Origin: Mesorhabditis belari
Taxonomy: Eukaryota; Nematoda; Chromadorea; Rhabditida; Rhabditidae
NCBI GenBank assembly: GCA_958450365.1
Contig: CAUEEP010000728.1
Location: 558,001-622,000, forward strand
Length of the DNA: 64,000 nucleotides
Reading direction: 5' to 3'
The translations under genes and the position numbers were made by a program. Numbering within the stretch: position 1 is the stretch's first letter; the number at the start of each line of letters is the position of its first letter. Positions 1 to 9,802 of this stretch are shown piece after piece. Below the pieces are notes generated by a model that worked only from the letters and a program-made list of their open reading frames with translations, was not told where the DNA came from and did no database searches.

Positions 1-1
1 T

Positions 2-1332
2 GTGATTATTGTGAATGAGCTCACCCATGAGATACCCGAGATTGGACAATTCTTCAAAGCGCTCAAGGTGAGTGGAGAAGGGAATTGAAAAAGGGTTTTA
101 GTATTGTAAGTGATCTTAAATTTGCCTCAATGTTACTGTAGAACTTGTCTTTGATTTCAAATTTATTCAGAAACATTTAAACCCTGGTGCACCGATTGTT
201 GTCTTGAGTCGACCCAAAAACCCTCCACTTCCTGTGCCCGAGTGTTGTCTTTTGTTGTGGAGAAAATTGATGCCAACAAAAGAAGAGATCACCGCTGCAG
301 CTGCATATGTAAGAGATATAGAAACAAAGAAATTAAAGAAAAGATCTTTAAAAGGATTATTGAATCATAAGAGTACAAGAGGTGAAGCTTTAAAAGTACA
401 AGAGTACAAACGAGTACAAGAGGTGAAGCTTTAAAAGTACAAGAGTACAAACGAGTACAAGAGGTGAAGCTTTAAAAGTACAAGAGTACAAACGAGTACA
501 AGAGGTGAAGCTTTAAAAGTACAAGAGTACAAACGAGTACAAGAGGTGAAGCTTTAAAAGTACAAGAGTACAAACGAGTACAAATGTACAAACGAGTACA
601 AGAGGTAAAGCTTTAAAATTATCGAGCTTTATCGATCAAAACGGTTGGTGGTTCAATCCCGTCTCCGTCTTTTTTGCTGTCCTTACTTTACCTATAGCAA
701 CTTTGGTATTACAAGTATTACATTACTTATTACAATATTAATTTATTCAAATAGTTAGACCGATTTTGTAAAATTCTTATTTGTAAATTGTTTTCCTAAA
801 AACTCTTAAGCTCTATTTTTCAATGTTAACCAAAATACCCATAGACTGGTAATTTGATCCGTTCAGGTGAAGGGAAAGGGTTTACAACAAAACAAAGGAC
901 ATTTTGTGAGGGTGATGTGGAGTGATTTATGATTTGAAAGGCGTTATAATGATAATGATAAGTAACCTTTATGTTATAATGATTGTAAAATATTGTTGTT
1001 ATTGAATAAATTGAATTTTGAAATGAAAACAAATCGAAATCTCAAGGCTCAACTCGGTTACACGACTTTCTCGGCAGCCGTCCCGATCAGTGTTGATCGC
1101 TTTCAATGGGAGAGCATGCTCTATTCGGGTGAGTTTATGAGAAAAAAAGTGTTAGATTTGTTAGATTAAAATCTGACCAATTTCCAATGTTAAAGACCAA
1201 TTTCCAGGCTGTTTCCCAGCTGTTCGAGCGACGATCAAATGCGGTGAGCCAGAAATCCGTCAATACTGCAATAAACTCTCTCCAAAAGTGAATTTCGAGG
1301 AAAAAATGAGCATTTATGTGTTCAGAGAATGA
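2..1332 (+). CDS. Class I SAM-methyltransferase-like protein, C-terminal part (gene enters from the left edge)
   Basis: Four phase-compatible exons are visible: 2-67, 171-308, 1047-1128 and 1208-1332 (stop TGA). The first encodes VIIVNELTHEIPEIGQFFKA and continues into KHLNPGAPIVVLSRPK, which matches the strand-4/helix/strand-5 pattern of class I methyltransferases (hydrophobic strand, HxI, then LxPGG-like turn and a strand ending in SRP). The later exons read AQLGYTTFSAAVPISVDR and CFPAVRATIKCGEPEIRQYC, a C-terminal extension I do not recognise. The SAM-binding glycine motif would lie upstream, outside the window, so catalytic competence cannot be judged. The 738-nt third intron is unusually long because it holds a 41-bp tandem array and a tRNA-SINE tail. 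Substrate unknown. Family assignment is by fold pattern only. Confidence 0.55.
371..616. repeat. 41-bp minisatellite in an intron
   Basis: About five tandem units of 41 bp beginning GAGTACAAGAGGTGAAGC, nearly identical, with a partly degenerate last unit. The array lies between exons 2 and 3 of the methyltransferase-like gene. High unit identity suggests recent expansion. Confidence 0.9.
636..740 (+). mobile_element. 3' part of a tRNA-derived SINE
   Basis: From a B-box-like GGTTCAATCCCGT through TTGCTGTCCTTACTTTACCT to a TTACATTACTTATT tail, this matches the element at 1550-1725. The tRNA-like head with the A box is missing, so it is a 5'-truncated copy. It sits in the same intron as the 41-bp array. 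Confidence 0.6.
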
Positions 1333-1549
1333 GGATTTTTGAGATTAAATGTGATGCTAATAAATAAAGAGTACATTGGAAGCATTTTGAGTTCACAAAA
1401 CAATCGAAACATACATTTTCTGGTGTACTGAAAGGGTTGAGTGGATGAGAATGGGTGTATCCACGTTTTTAGTGAATGAGAGTGACCGAGAATGAGCTCG
1501 CCTTTTCTTTCTTCCTCCTTGTATTTCCTTTTTCCTCTGAGCAGAACAG

Positions 1550-1725
1550 ATGCCGAATAGCTCAGTGGTTAGGGCGTCTGACCGGATGGTCGATGGCTGA
1601 TCAAGAGGGTCGATGGTTCAATCCCGTCCCGGAAATGCTTTTTGCTGTCCTTACTTTACCTATAGCAACTTTAGGATTACAAGTATTACATTACTTATTA
1701 CATTACTTATTACATTACAATACTA
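1550..1725 (+). mobile_element. tRNA-derived SINE with A and B boxes
   Basis: The head has a good pol III A box (TAGCTCAGTGGTTAGGGCGT) and B box (GGTTCAATCCC) in tRNA-like spacing. The segment between them does not fold as a normal anticodon arm, so it is not a functional tRNA. The body after the B box is shared with 636-740 and ends in (TTACATTACTTA)n, the A/T-rich tail expected of a SINE. Confidence 0.6.
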
Positions 1726-1937
1726 CTACTATTTTTCATTTGAAAAATTTGTTTGTTTTAGTTTTTTTCTTAATATTTCTTTCTTTCATTCAGCTCTAAT
1801 CTGTCTAAACTTTGACACCTAAAGAGAATTATTTCCAAAGCGTGAAAAGAAAAAGCGGATTTTGCGATAAGAAAGCGCTCCAACCTAAGCTTTTTTTTAA
1901 ACCAATTTTTCTCTTTAACGAGGAAAAGTAATTCAAA

Positions 1938-2012
1938 ATTCAATCGATCGTTATTCAATCGGAATAAGTTATTCAATCGATCGTTATTTAATCGATCGTT
2001 ATTCAATCGATC
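1938..2012. repeat. Short tandem repeat of CAATCGATCGTTATT
   Basis: Roughly five imperfect 14-15-bp units containing the palindrome ATCGAT. It lies directly before a candidate signal-peptide ATG at 2014. Confidence 0.7.
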
Positions 2013-2013
2013 G

Positions 2014-2541
2014 ATGGTTAAATGGAAATTTCTCATATTGTTTTTACTTCTTCTTGGAATTCGAAGCTCAGAAATTGGACCGGAAAACGATGATGTCATC
2101 ATGAATAATTGCTTTAGTTGGTTGAGAGATCTCTTTTTTTTGATTTTCTATAGATTTTCAGGGGTTTGCTTTCACTTCAAATCAATTTTCTTGCTTTTTC
2201 TCTCGAGTCAAAGCTCAGTGGATACAGTGGAGAAATTGAAGGTTGGGCTTTGTGTAGTTTATGTACTTTGTGCTCTGGAAAAGCAAACCCTATCTGACGC
2301 ACCCTCGATCTCTCAATCTTTCATTTCAGAAATTATTTAGTTAATGTTTTTGAATGAGATCACATCGTGTGGTCTTTTTCAATTCTCGTATTCATTTTCT
2401 TTGTGGTCTCCGTTGAAAACGATACATTGTTGTCAAATGGGTGATTGCAATCGAATGATTGATGCGATTTCGTGGGATGATGTTACCCTTTCTTTACACA
2501 ATGACACTGATAATGATGGTGGGGGAATTTTGAAACGATAA
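2014..2541 (+). other. Candidate N-terminal exons of the VWA-receptor kinase gene
   Basis: An ATG at 2014 starts MVKWKFLILFLLLLGIRSSE, a convincing secretion signal with cleavage near SSE, followed by an acidic stretch. A second open segment ending at 2541 reads MGDCNRMIDAISWDDVTLSL, with an NDT glycosylation sequon. Both look like ectodomain coding sequence, but I could not join them by phase-compatible splice sites to the exons from 2808 onward. They are given as candidates rather than as a resolved gene model. Confidence 0.4.
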
Positions 2542-2570
2542 AGAGTGTTAAGGAATTGTTTTTGATGTTT

Positions 2571-2806
2571 CCCAAGCTTGGCCCAAGCTTCGTCCAAGCT
2601 TGGCCCAAGCTTTGCCCAAGCTTCGCCCAAACTTGGCCCAAGCTTTGCCCAAGCTTTGCCCAAGCTTCGCCCAAGCTTCGCCCAAGCTTCGCCCAAGCTT
2701 CGCCCAAGCTTCGCCCAAGCTTTGCCCAAGCTTGGCCCAAGCTTGGCCCAAGCTTCGTCCAAGCTTCGCTCAAGCTTCGCTCAAGCTTCGCCCAAGCTTT
2801 AATTTA
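2571..2806. repeat. CCCAAGCTTCG minisatellite
   Basis: About 21 units of 11-12 bp built round a HindIII-like AAGCTT core (CCCAAGCTTSG). The unit has few stop codons, so several frames on both strands stay open; these are not genes. The array ends at the TTTAATTTAG acceptor before the next exon and is probably intronic. Confidence 0.9.
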
Positions 2807-2807
2807 G

Positions 2808-5077
2808 TTCCATATGATCCGGATGATCACCATGGAATGAAAGATTCCTTTTTGCAGTCTCTAATGATGATTCCAGAAGCTAGAAGGTTGATTACATTGA
2901 TTTTCCAAAAAAAAGAAAAGTCGATTCGGTTTCCAGAAAAGTCGACTCGGTTTTTCTCATCACCGATTATGGAGTTGATATGATGGAACAAGAATATCTC
3001 GATCGTAAGTGATCAGAGTTTTGTTATTTCTCTGAAATAATCACTTTAGAGTTGTACCCATTTATTGGCATGTTTCACATAATCGTTCTTGGCGGAAATG
3101 TCGCAAAATACTATCCGAATCCGATCATTGCTGAGGTTGAGAGTAAAACAAACTTATTGATAGCATTGCACTCAATTTTCGGTTCTTTTCATTGTCAAAA
3201 AAGCTTTCATATGCAAAACCCAAAGCCAATTTGATCCTTTTTCGTATCTTTATTCTCCAACATCGGAATATTGAACAATTTTTTACAAAGTCGACCCATC
3301 AGGATGTTGAATTTGTTGCGGAGGTACATTGAGATATGTATGGCGGGATTTGGGTGAGAATTGATCCCCAGGGATTTGGCCTAATCGCGTCAAAACGGGA
3401 AGCCAATTCAGTCGTCCATCGCTCCTTTCCTCTATTCCATTACTGAACCTATCTATCGGGGCGGTTTGCCAGATGGCGAGCGATTACCCACAACCTCCGC
3501 AACCACAACCTCCGCAACCACAACCTCCGCAACCACAACCTCCACAACCACAACCTCCACAACCTCCTCCTAGATTACTCCACAACCTCCACGCACAAAG
3601 AACACCTCCTCAATCACTTTACACTGACTTTTTCTTCTGTAAATGATTCCCAAATGAGATTTAATGTTAAAAATTTCTGCCCTAGGGTTTTCAAAATCGT
3701 AGAATCTATTGGCGGAGTTTATTTTAAACCTTTGTTTCAAGAGAATCCAATTGGCTTTGGGTATATGATAGCTTTTCACAATGAAAAGACCCGGATTCCC
3801 GAGAAGAACTCAATTTTCTTTTTCTTCTTTCCAGGATGCTCTCGAATTGGTGAGAACAGTGGAGATCCCGGCAATGTGCGCTCCCCATGAATTGGGAGTG
3901 GTGACTGGCGGGAATGTGAATATCTTTCATCGAAGAGAACATCCAACAACAACAACGACAAAGACTACTAAACTGCCTCTTCTTGTCACCAGCGCTCATC
4001 CCGAAGCGATCACTGATCTTTGTCCAGAGTTGAGGAACGTCAGTGAGTCTTTTTCTTTTTTATTGGATTTTCTCATGTGTCAAACTGGGTCAGAACCAGA
4101 ACCAGTTTGGTCAGAACCAGTTTGCCAGCCCAGATCTGACTCAGATTTGTTTTTCGTCTGATCTGGCTTATTTTTAGAAACATTTCTTGGTATAAACTTT
4201 TCCTAACAAATGCAGATGTGTCATTTTCAGCTCTGAGTCCCGAGTTGCCAATCGATTTTCACATTTTCGTCGCATTCTCCGAGAAAATGGGATCATCAGA
4301 CGCGATTTGTGTGCGCGAGATGTTCCACTCGTTGCTCAACCTGGCACATTTGGAAACGAATTCCGGTGAGGTTGAAAAAAATGACGGTTAAAAACTTTAC
4401 GATCGAATTTGCGCTCTACTTTTGAAAACTTTTCTTTCATCAGGCACAATTACAATGCACGGCCCTCGAGCGCAAACTTTCGTCACGTGCGAGTGGGCGG
4501 ACTACGAGAAATGCCTTGAGGCAACCGATAAACTGTCAATGTCACTTGTTCAGGTATTTGAAAAGTTAGCTTTTAAATCCATGTAAATGAATTTGAAAAA
4601 GAGAATATAGGTGAGAACACCGGGCATAAATGATGCGGATCTTGATTTCGCGCCTGATGTTCTCAACTTTTTGCGCTCCGAAGCGATCCGAGCCCATGAG
4701 CAGAAAAGAGTTGCAAATCTTTCGTTATTTTAATTCGATTTTTTTTTTAGATCTTGATCGTAATCATTTCGGATTTTATCTCATTGGAGTTTCCATTAAA
4801 TTCTTTATTTTTCCAAGCAGCTATGTCACAACAAAACATCGAGTTGACAATGGCTGTCGTGACTGAGTGGAATCGAGTAACAAAGCAGGATTTATATAAA
4901 TATTATGGGTAAATAGAAGTAGCGCTTTTTAAAAAATCGATATTCTTCAGAAATTTGACTTCAACGATCTATGAGATTCCGAGCTTTCAGAATTTGTCGA
5001 TGTTGTTGGGAGTGTGGACACCAATAAAGAGCACGGTTGGGAAAAAGAAGCTAAAGAATAAAGTTAAAGAAGAATGA
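2808..5077 (+). CDS. Extracellular protein region with two von Willebrand factor A-like domains
   Basis: Exons: 2808-3004, 3050-3142, 3835-4042, 4231-4365, 4444-4553, 4611-4709, 4751-4908 and 4951-5077 (or to 5035). The first pair encodes FLITDYGVDMMEQEYLD and MFHIIVLGGNVAKYY, alternating strands as in a VWA fold. A frame slip lies near 2925-2945, where a near-duplicate AAAAGTCGA.TCGGTTT occurs. The 3835 exon adds a Thr-rich linker. The second VWA-like region starts DFHIFVAFSEKMGSSDAICV and includes ILIVIISDFISLEF and IELTMAVVTEWNR. The metal-site motif is degenerate (AFSEK in place of DxSxS), so cation-dependent adhesion is doubtful. The last exon can stop at 5077 or splice from 5035 in phase 0 to the stalk exon at 5821. 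I favour one receptor kinase gene, by inference. Confidence 0.6.
3488..3566. repeat. CCACAACCTCCGCAA repeat
   Basis: Five to six units of about 15 bp (Pro/Gln-coding if translated). It lies between VWA exons, in a stretch where no exon could be confirmed. Confidence 0.8.
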
Positions 5078-5261
5078 AATTCAGTCAATTATTAAATTGG
5101 TTAATTAAACATGGGTAAACATTGACACTACAAACTACAAACGTAAACTACAACACTACTCGACTTCCACGCATCCGACTCTGAGTAACGGTCTTGCTCC
5201 CAATCGTCGTCCATCGTCGATGGGCCGACTGAATAAAAAGAATAATTTACAGCTTATCAGT

Positions 5262-5631
5262 TAGACAATGACACTACAAACTACAAACGCTTCTAACTTG
5301 CTTCAAATCTGTTGGATTGACATTCATCTATAGCTCAAAAAAATCGAGAATTTCAAGAGCTTTCGAATGAACTAAAGCATATCGAAAAATATCAATTTTA
5401 AAGAAAGTTACAGTGATTTGTAGCTTCGACTACGCGCGAGTACGGTCTAAAAACCACTGTAACTTTCTTTAGAATCCATATTTTTGAGCGTGCTTTAGTC
5501 CATTCGAAAGCTCTTGAAATTCTCGATTTTTTTCAGTGATAGATCATATCAATCCAGCAAATTTGAAGCAAGTTAGAAGCATTTTTAGTGTGACAGTTTG
5601 TCATTTTTACAGTTTATAGTGCTCATGTCTA
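5262..5631. mobile_element. Palindromic MITE-like element
   Basis: Long inverted arms: the left end TAGACAATGACAC followed by GCTTCTAACTTGCTTCAAAT mirrors ATTTGAAGCAAGTTAGAAGC followed by TGTCTA on the right, and inner arms (TCGAGAATTTCAAGAGCTTT / its complement) extend the hairpin. No open frame. It lies in the long gap between the VWA exons and the kinase exons. Confidence 0.7.
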
Positions 5632-5703
5632 GTTGTGACCAAACTACCGTAGCCTGTGATACGATTACTATATGTTACTGTAACCCGAGCAATGTCAAAC
5701 CGT

Positions 5704-5768
5704 TAAAGCATGCCCCAAGCTATCGTAACCCGGCTTATAGGCAGGCAGGTAGCTTGGGCATGCTTTAG
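5704..5768. other. Compact perfect hairpin
   Basis: An arm of about 18 nt (AAAGCATGCCCCAAGCTA) is exactly complementary to TAGCTTGGGCATGCTTT, with a loop of about 28 nt. Size and pairing fit either a very small inverted-repeat element or a pre-miRNA-like foldback; nothing in the sequence alone decides between them. Confidence 0.5.
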
Positions 5769-5820
5769 AGCATCTTCAGTAAAAGCCTGGAGTTACGGGC
5801 TTTTGCAAAAGATCTTTTAG

Positions 5821-8010
5821 TCATCACCAACAACAACAACAGCCACTACCACCGCAAATCCGACCATCAATGGATCAACCACTCAATTCAGCAATAACTA
5901 TCCGACTCAACCAAATTTTCATAAAACTCAAAAAGTGCCACCGACAACGATTTCGGAAACGACGATTACCCCAACAAGCACACATCATTCAACCTCTTCA
6001 ACTGCAAATAACACATCATCAGGTTTACTTTATCTAAACTTGTCATCTAATCTTGTGCCAGGTTTAGATGAACAAGACGAGCATAAGCATCCAAAGATTC
6101 TCTACATTCTCCTTGGAAGTATTTGTGGATTGGGATTGATAGTGCTTGGATTTTATCTAATCTATTTCATCATCAAGAAAAATCGTTTCTTGATTCGAGA
6201 GAACAAAATGCTAACACTACAGCACTCATTGAGATTGAGTGATGATGACGAGGAGGGGTATCAAACGTTGGTTTTGAATTTAGAATTGTATTGAATTGTA
6301 TTGCCTTTAAAAGCTTGATTTACTCAGATTCTCTTCAGAAAGAGCTCTTCTATCACGGAAATGCCATTGGGAGTGAACTGGATTCTCTCCGAGTTACAAA
6401 AAGATCCATGGGAAATGGATAGACAAAAGATTATTGTTGGGAGACAAGTGGGTAGAGGAACGAGTGGAGTCGTGTATAAGGGTAACTATTTCAAAGCATT
6501 ATTATTGTTGTCGAGTCGTGTATAAGGGTAACTATTTCAAAACATTATTATTGTTAAAATTTTCTTTTTAGGTGCATTAATTGGGAAATCGCCCGTCGAG
6601 GAAATTCACAAGAAATCCTTTTTCGCTTTTCAATTTGACAAACAAGCTGTTGCCATTAAAATGATGCCATTGCATTTTGAAGAAACAAAAAGACATGCTT
6701 TTATTGAGGAAATCGAAATATTAAAGGTAAGGAATCAATTAAATTACCAATATCAAATTATCAAATTATCAAAAGTCTCTAATATATTCACATTTTAGCA
6801 ACTTTCCCCTCATCCAAACATTTGCGGTTTATTGGGTTGTGTGAGCAAATTTGCTCCATTATGTATGGTGATCGAGTTTGCTGTTTACGGAGATTTAAAG
6901 AGATTTCTACAAACGAAGAAAATCGTTGAGTGTGTGAGTGTTAGCTGAATATCTTTTCCTGAATATCTTTTCCTGAATATCTTTTCCTGAATACCTTTTC
7001 CTGAATACCTTTCCCTTCAGTATACTTTACGTAAAGGCTTCATTAAACTTCATTAAACTTCATTTTACCCAATCCAATTACAGCCAGGCACAGCTTGTGC
7101 CGTTCATTCGGATCAACCTTGTCTCAAGACGTTGATCACTTTCTGCTGGCAGATTGCTGATGGATTGGTGAGAGATTTTTGATAAAAAAATGATCACAGA
7201 AATTTTAGAAATTTCTCCATTCTAATCGACTTTTGCATAGAGATTTGGCAGCGAGGAATATTCTGTTGAATCAGAGTGGAAACGTGCAAATCTCCGATTT
7301 CGGGCTGGCTGTTTGGATCGATCGACCCGAGAGAAATAAAATGAGTAGGCGATTTGGAATTGATTTGATTTGGAACTTCAAAAAAGGAAGCATGAGCTCT
7401 AAAAACTAAAATCATGTATTTTTCGAGTTTGCAAACATTTCCAGACCGTTTACCAATCAAATGGACAGCCATTGAGACCCTTCGCTATGGGGAATTCTCA
7501 ACCTTTTCCGACATTTGGTAAATTTTTCTAAGCTTCAGTAGTTGAATCCAAATTTTTTTAGGTCTTTGGGTGTGTGTTTATGGGAGATTCTCTCAATGGG
7601 CAAAGAGCCGTATTCACATGTTTCGAACGAAGAAATTCTCACGTATTTGGCGTGCGGGAAACGGCTGAAACATCCGAAAAAGTGCCCACAGCAAGTGTGA
7701 GGGAAAAATTTGTACAGTATACTAAATTGAACCCATCAAATATCCTGTGATCAGATTTTTAAAAAAACGGATTTATTTTAGTTGGTCACTGCTTGAGTTG
7801 TGTTGGAGTGAGCATCCGCGTGATCGGCCGACCCTCGATGCGTTACGTGCGGATTTCGGACGAATTTTGGAGGATTTCACAGCCGGATATGGATATTTGG
7901 ACTTACAGAATGCTGTGAGTAATGGGTTTATTGTTTAAAATGCAAATTTATAGGAAATGCTAACTTTTCAGACTTTCAATAACATCACATTCAAAGAGGA
8001 AAAGGCGTGA
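5821..8010 (+). CDS. Receptor tyrosine kinase: Ser/Thr-rich stalk, transmembrane helix, intact kinase domain
   Basis: Exons 5821-6266, 6339-6481, 6572-6726, 6799-6933, 7084-7167, 7209-7344, 7445-7517, 7562-7696, 7782-7914 and 7972-8010 splice in phase. A Thr/Ser-rich, N-glycosylation-rich stalk leads to a membrane helix ([20 protein letters not shown]) and an acidic juxtamembrane. The kinase has GRGTSGVVY (G-loop), [21 protein letters not shown] and CW..HPRDRPT, so all catalytic residues are present and the RAA-type catalytic loop marks a tyrosine kinase. A short tail follows (FKEEKA). The first exon begins at a splice acceptor with no ATG, so upstream coding exons are required; the VWA exons at 2.8-5 kb are the natural source. 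Subfamily not resolved; it resembles the nematode-expanded receptor kinases rather than a vertebrate class. Confidence 0.88.
6467..6558 (+). repeat. 46-bp tandem duplication of an exon end with its splice donor
   Basis: GAGTCGTGTATAAGGGTAAC and the following 26 nt occur twice with one mismatch. The first copy spans the end of the G-loop exon and its GT donor; the second lies in the intron and offers a decoy donor that would shift the frame (46 is not a multiple of 3). Confidence 0.85.
6949..7018. repeat. CTGAATATCTTTTC tandem repeat
   Basis: Five 14-bp units within a kinase-gene intron, the last two slightly diverged. Confidence 0.85.
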
Positions 8011-8174
8011 CTCAGAATGGGTTTTTGAAAAATTGGAAATTGGAAATTGCGCTGCTTTCAATAAATATTCGAAACTTTATGTAAAATACATATGATAACG
8101 TTTGTTAAATGGAAATTTTATACTTCAGCAATAATTTTTGGCTAGCAAATGGAAAATTGAGGTGTAGAGACATG

Positions 8175-8675
8175 GGGAGTGGGACAAATGCAACCTTTTT
8201 TTGCGCACCCGGACATTTGCGCCGTTTTTTTTCCGCACCTTGCCCATTAGCGCACCTTTTTTCGCTTTTTTCGTTTAAAAAAAGCTCTAAAAAGCTAATA
8301 TTAACCAATTTCTATTCCAAAAGTTGTTTTTCTAGGTAATTTTAGGGCGTAGAATCGAAATTTTAGCATATCAGAGCTTGTGGAAGCGAACGGACGGAGT
8401 TATACAAAGAGAAAAATCAACAATTTTCTGTAATTTGATTTGACCTAGCCGTTTTGTCTTTCAAATTGGTTCCACACGCTCTGTTATGTCAAAATTTGAA
8501 TTCGACACCCTCAAATTACCTAGAAAAACAACATTTCGAATAGAAATTGGCTAATATTAGCTTTTAGAGCTTTTTTTTAAAACGCGAAAAAAGGTGCGCT
8601 AATGGGCAAGGTGCGGAAAAAAAGGTGCGCAAATGTCCGGGTGCGCAAAAAAAAGGTCGCATTTGTCCCACTCCC
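8175..8675. mobile_element. Palindromic transposon with 9-bp target duplication (MULE-like MITE)
   Basis: The ends GGGAGTGGGACAAATGC and GCATTTGTCCCACTCCC are perfect inverted repeats, and inner arms (GCGCACCCGGACATTTGCG and its complement) continue the palindrome. Immediately outside, AGAGACATG is present on both sides (8166-8174 and 8676-8684), a 9-bp target-site duplication typical of Mutator-like elements. About 500 bp, no coding capacity, so non-autonomous. It lies just downstream of the kinase stop codon. Confidence 0.85.
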
Positions 8676-8937
8676 AGAGACATGTGCTTTCGGGTCAACT
8701 TAATGTTTTCTATAAAAAAAAAAATGCAAATTTACATTTTCTAAAATAATCTCTTTTGTTTTTAAAGGTATTAAGCTAATCAATTGAGTAATTTTTATTA
8801 GATTAAAGTTCTAAGTGTCGATTTTGCAACAAAAATCATTTCATTTTTCACTATTTTTCTGGCCGATTAGCAGCCTTTTTATAATTTGTTTTTAATTTTG
8901 TTGATTTAGTTTCGATATTTAATATATTTCTTTAGGA

Positions 8938-9375
8938 TCATCGGAGTCACTTCAATTCATCCATCTGGAACACACGAAATCATCGCTTCGCTTCTTCAAC
9001 ATAAAGTAAGTTGTGTTTAAAAGCTTTTACTTACTTTTTGCTCAAATGAATTTATTGACTTTAAAGTTGTAAAATAGTGAATTGATAAATTGAGTTGGCT
9101 GCTAAGCTTAGGAAGTTGCAAACTACTTTATTGACTACTTTACACAAACACCACTACTTTATTGGCTACTCTACTCTACTACTTTACACAATTTATAATT
9201 TAGCCATTGGATGAGGACAATCGTGTGGCTGCACCCGTCACCTGATCCAAGTTAGCTGCCGCTCTTGAAAGGGTAAAGAGTCTATGCACTTTAAGTTCAA
9301 TTTTGTTCATTTTAGCCATCGACTGTCGATAATCGAGTGGCCCAAGTTGCATCAGCCGATAGTTGCAGTGCTTAA
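8938..9375 (+). other. Exon-like fragments with two similar terminal exons
   Basis: After a good acceptor at 8937, 8938-9004 reads IGVTSIHPSGTHEIIASLLQ up to a GTAAGT donor. Two downstream acceptors open short related ends, PLDEDNRVAAPVT-stop (from 9205) and PSTVDNRVAQVASA (from 9317, with stop). This looks like an exon followed by alternative, duplicated terminal exons. No start or upstream exon could be tied to it; it may be an alternative 3' end of the kinase gene or a gene remnant. Confidence 0.3.
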
Positions 9376-9802
9376 TAGGGTGGGTTTGACTTATGCGTCA
9401 TTACTTTTATAATCAATAATTAGGTCTTAATTTTTCTAACGACGTGGTAAATAATTTGGCTTTCTTCAAACGCGTGACTAATAATCATATTTATAATATA
9501 CGTACCCAAACAATTTAATAAACTGTTTTTTCTAGAAAGTTTAATATCTTTAACATCATTCGAACCGTTTCTCGGGTGGTGCTTTAGAATTAGTAGAAAT
9601 TATTATCAATTTGTGGGGTTTTTACAGTTTGGGATAATGTGTCCCGAAAAAAACCGGCCCGGAGCCCATCTCTTACTATCCGTAATTCCCCGTTTTCGTT
9701 CGTAGTCAACCAGATCTTTTTTTAAAAAATCCAACAGTTTTTAAGTCTTGGTATTTTGCTGTACGACTTTAATTGTAAAAATTTTCAGTTTCTATTATTT
9801 AT

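Noticed and set aside
1550..1640. Functional tRNA gene
   Set aside because: A and B boxes are good but no standard anticodon arm or acceptor stem pairing can be drawn; a shared body with a second copy points to a SINE.
2433..2983. Overlapping open frames rich in WAKLG or QASPKL repeats on both strands
   Set aside because: Translation of the AAGCTT minisatellite; multiple frames open at once, which is expected when the unit lacks stops.
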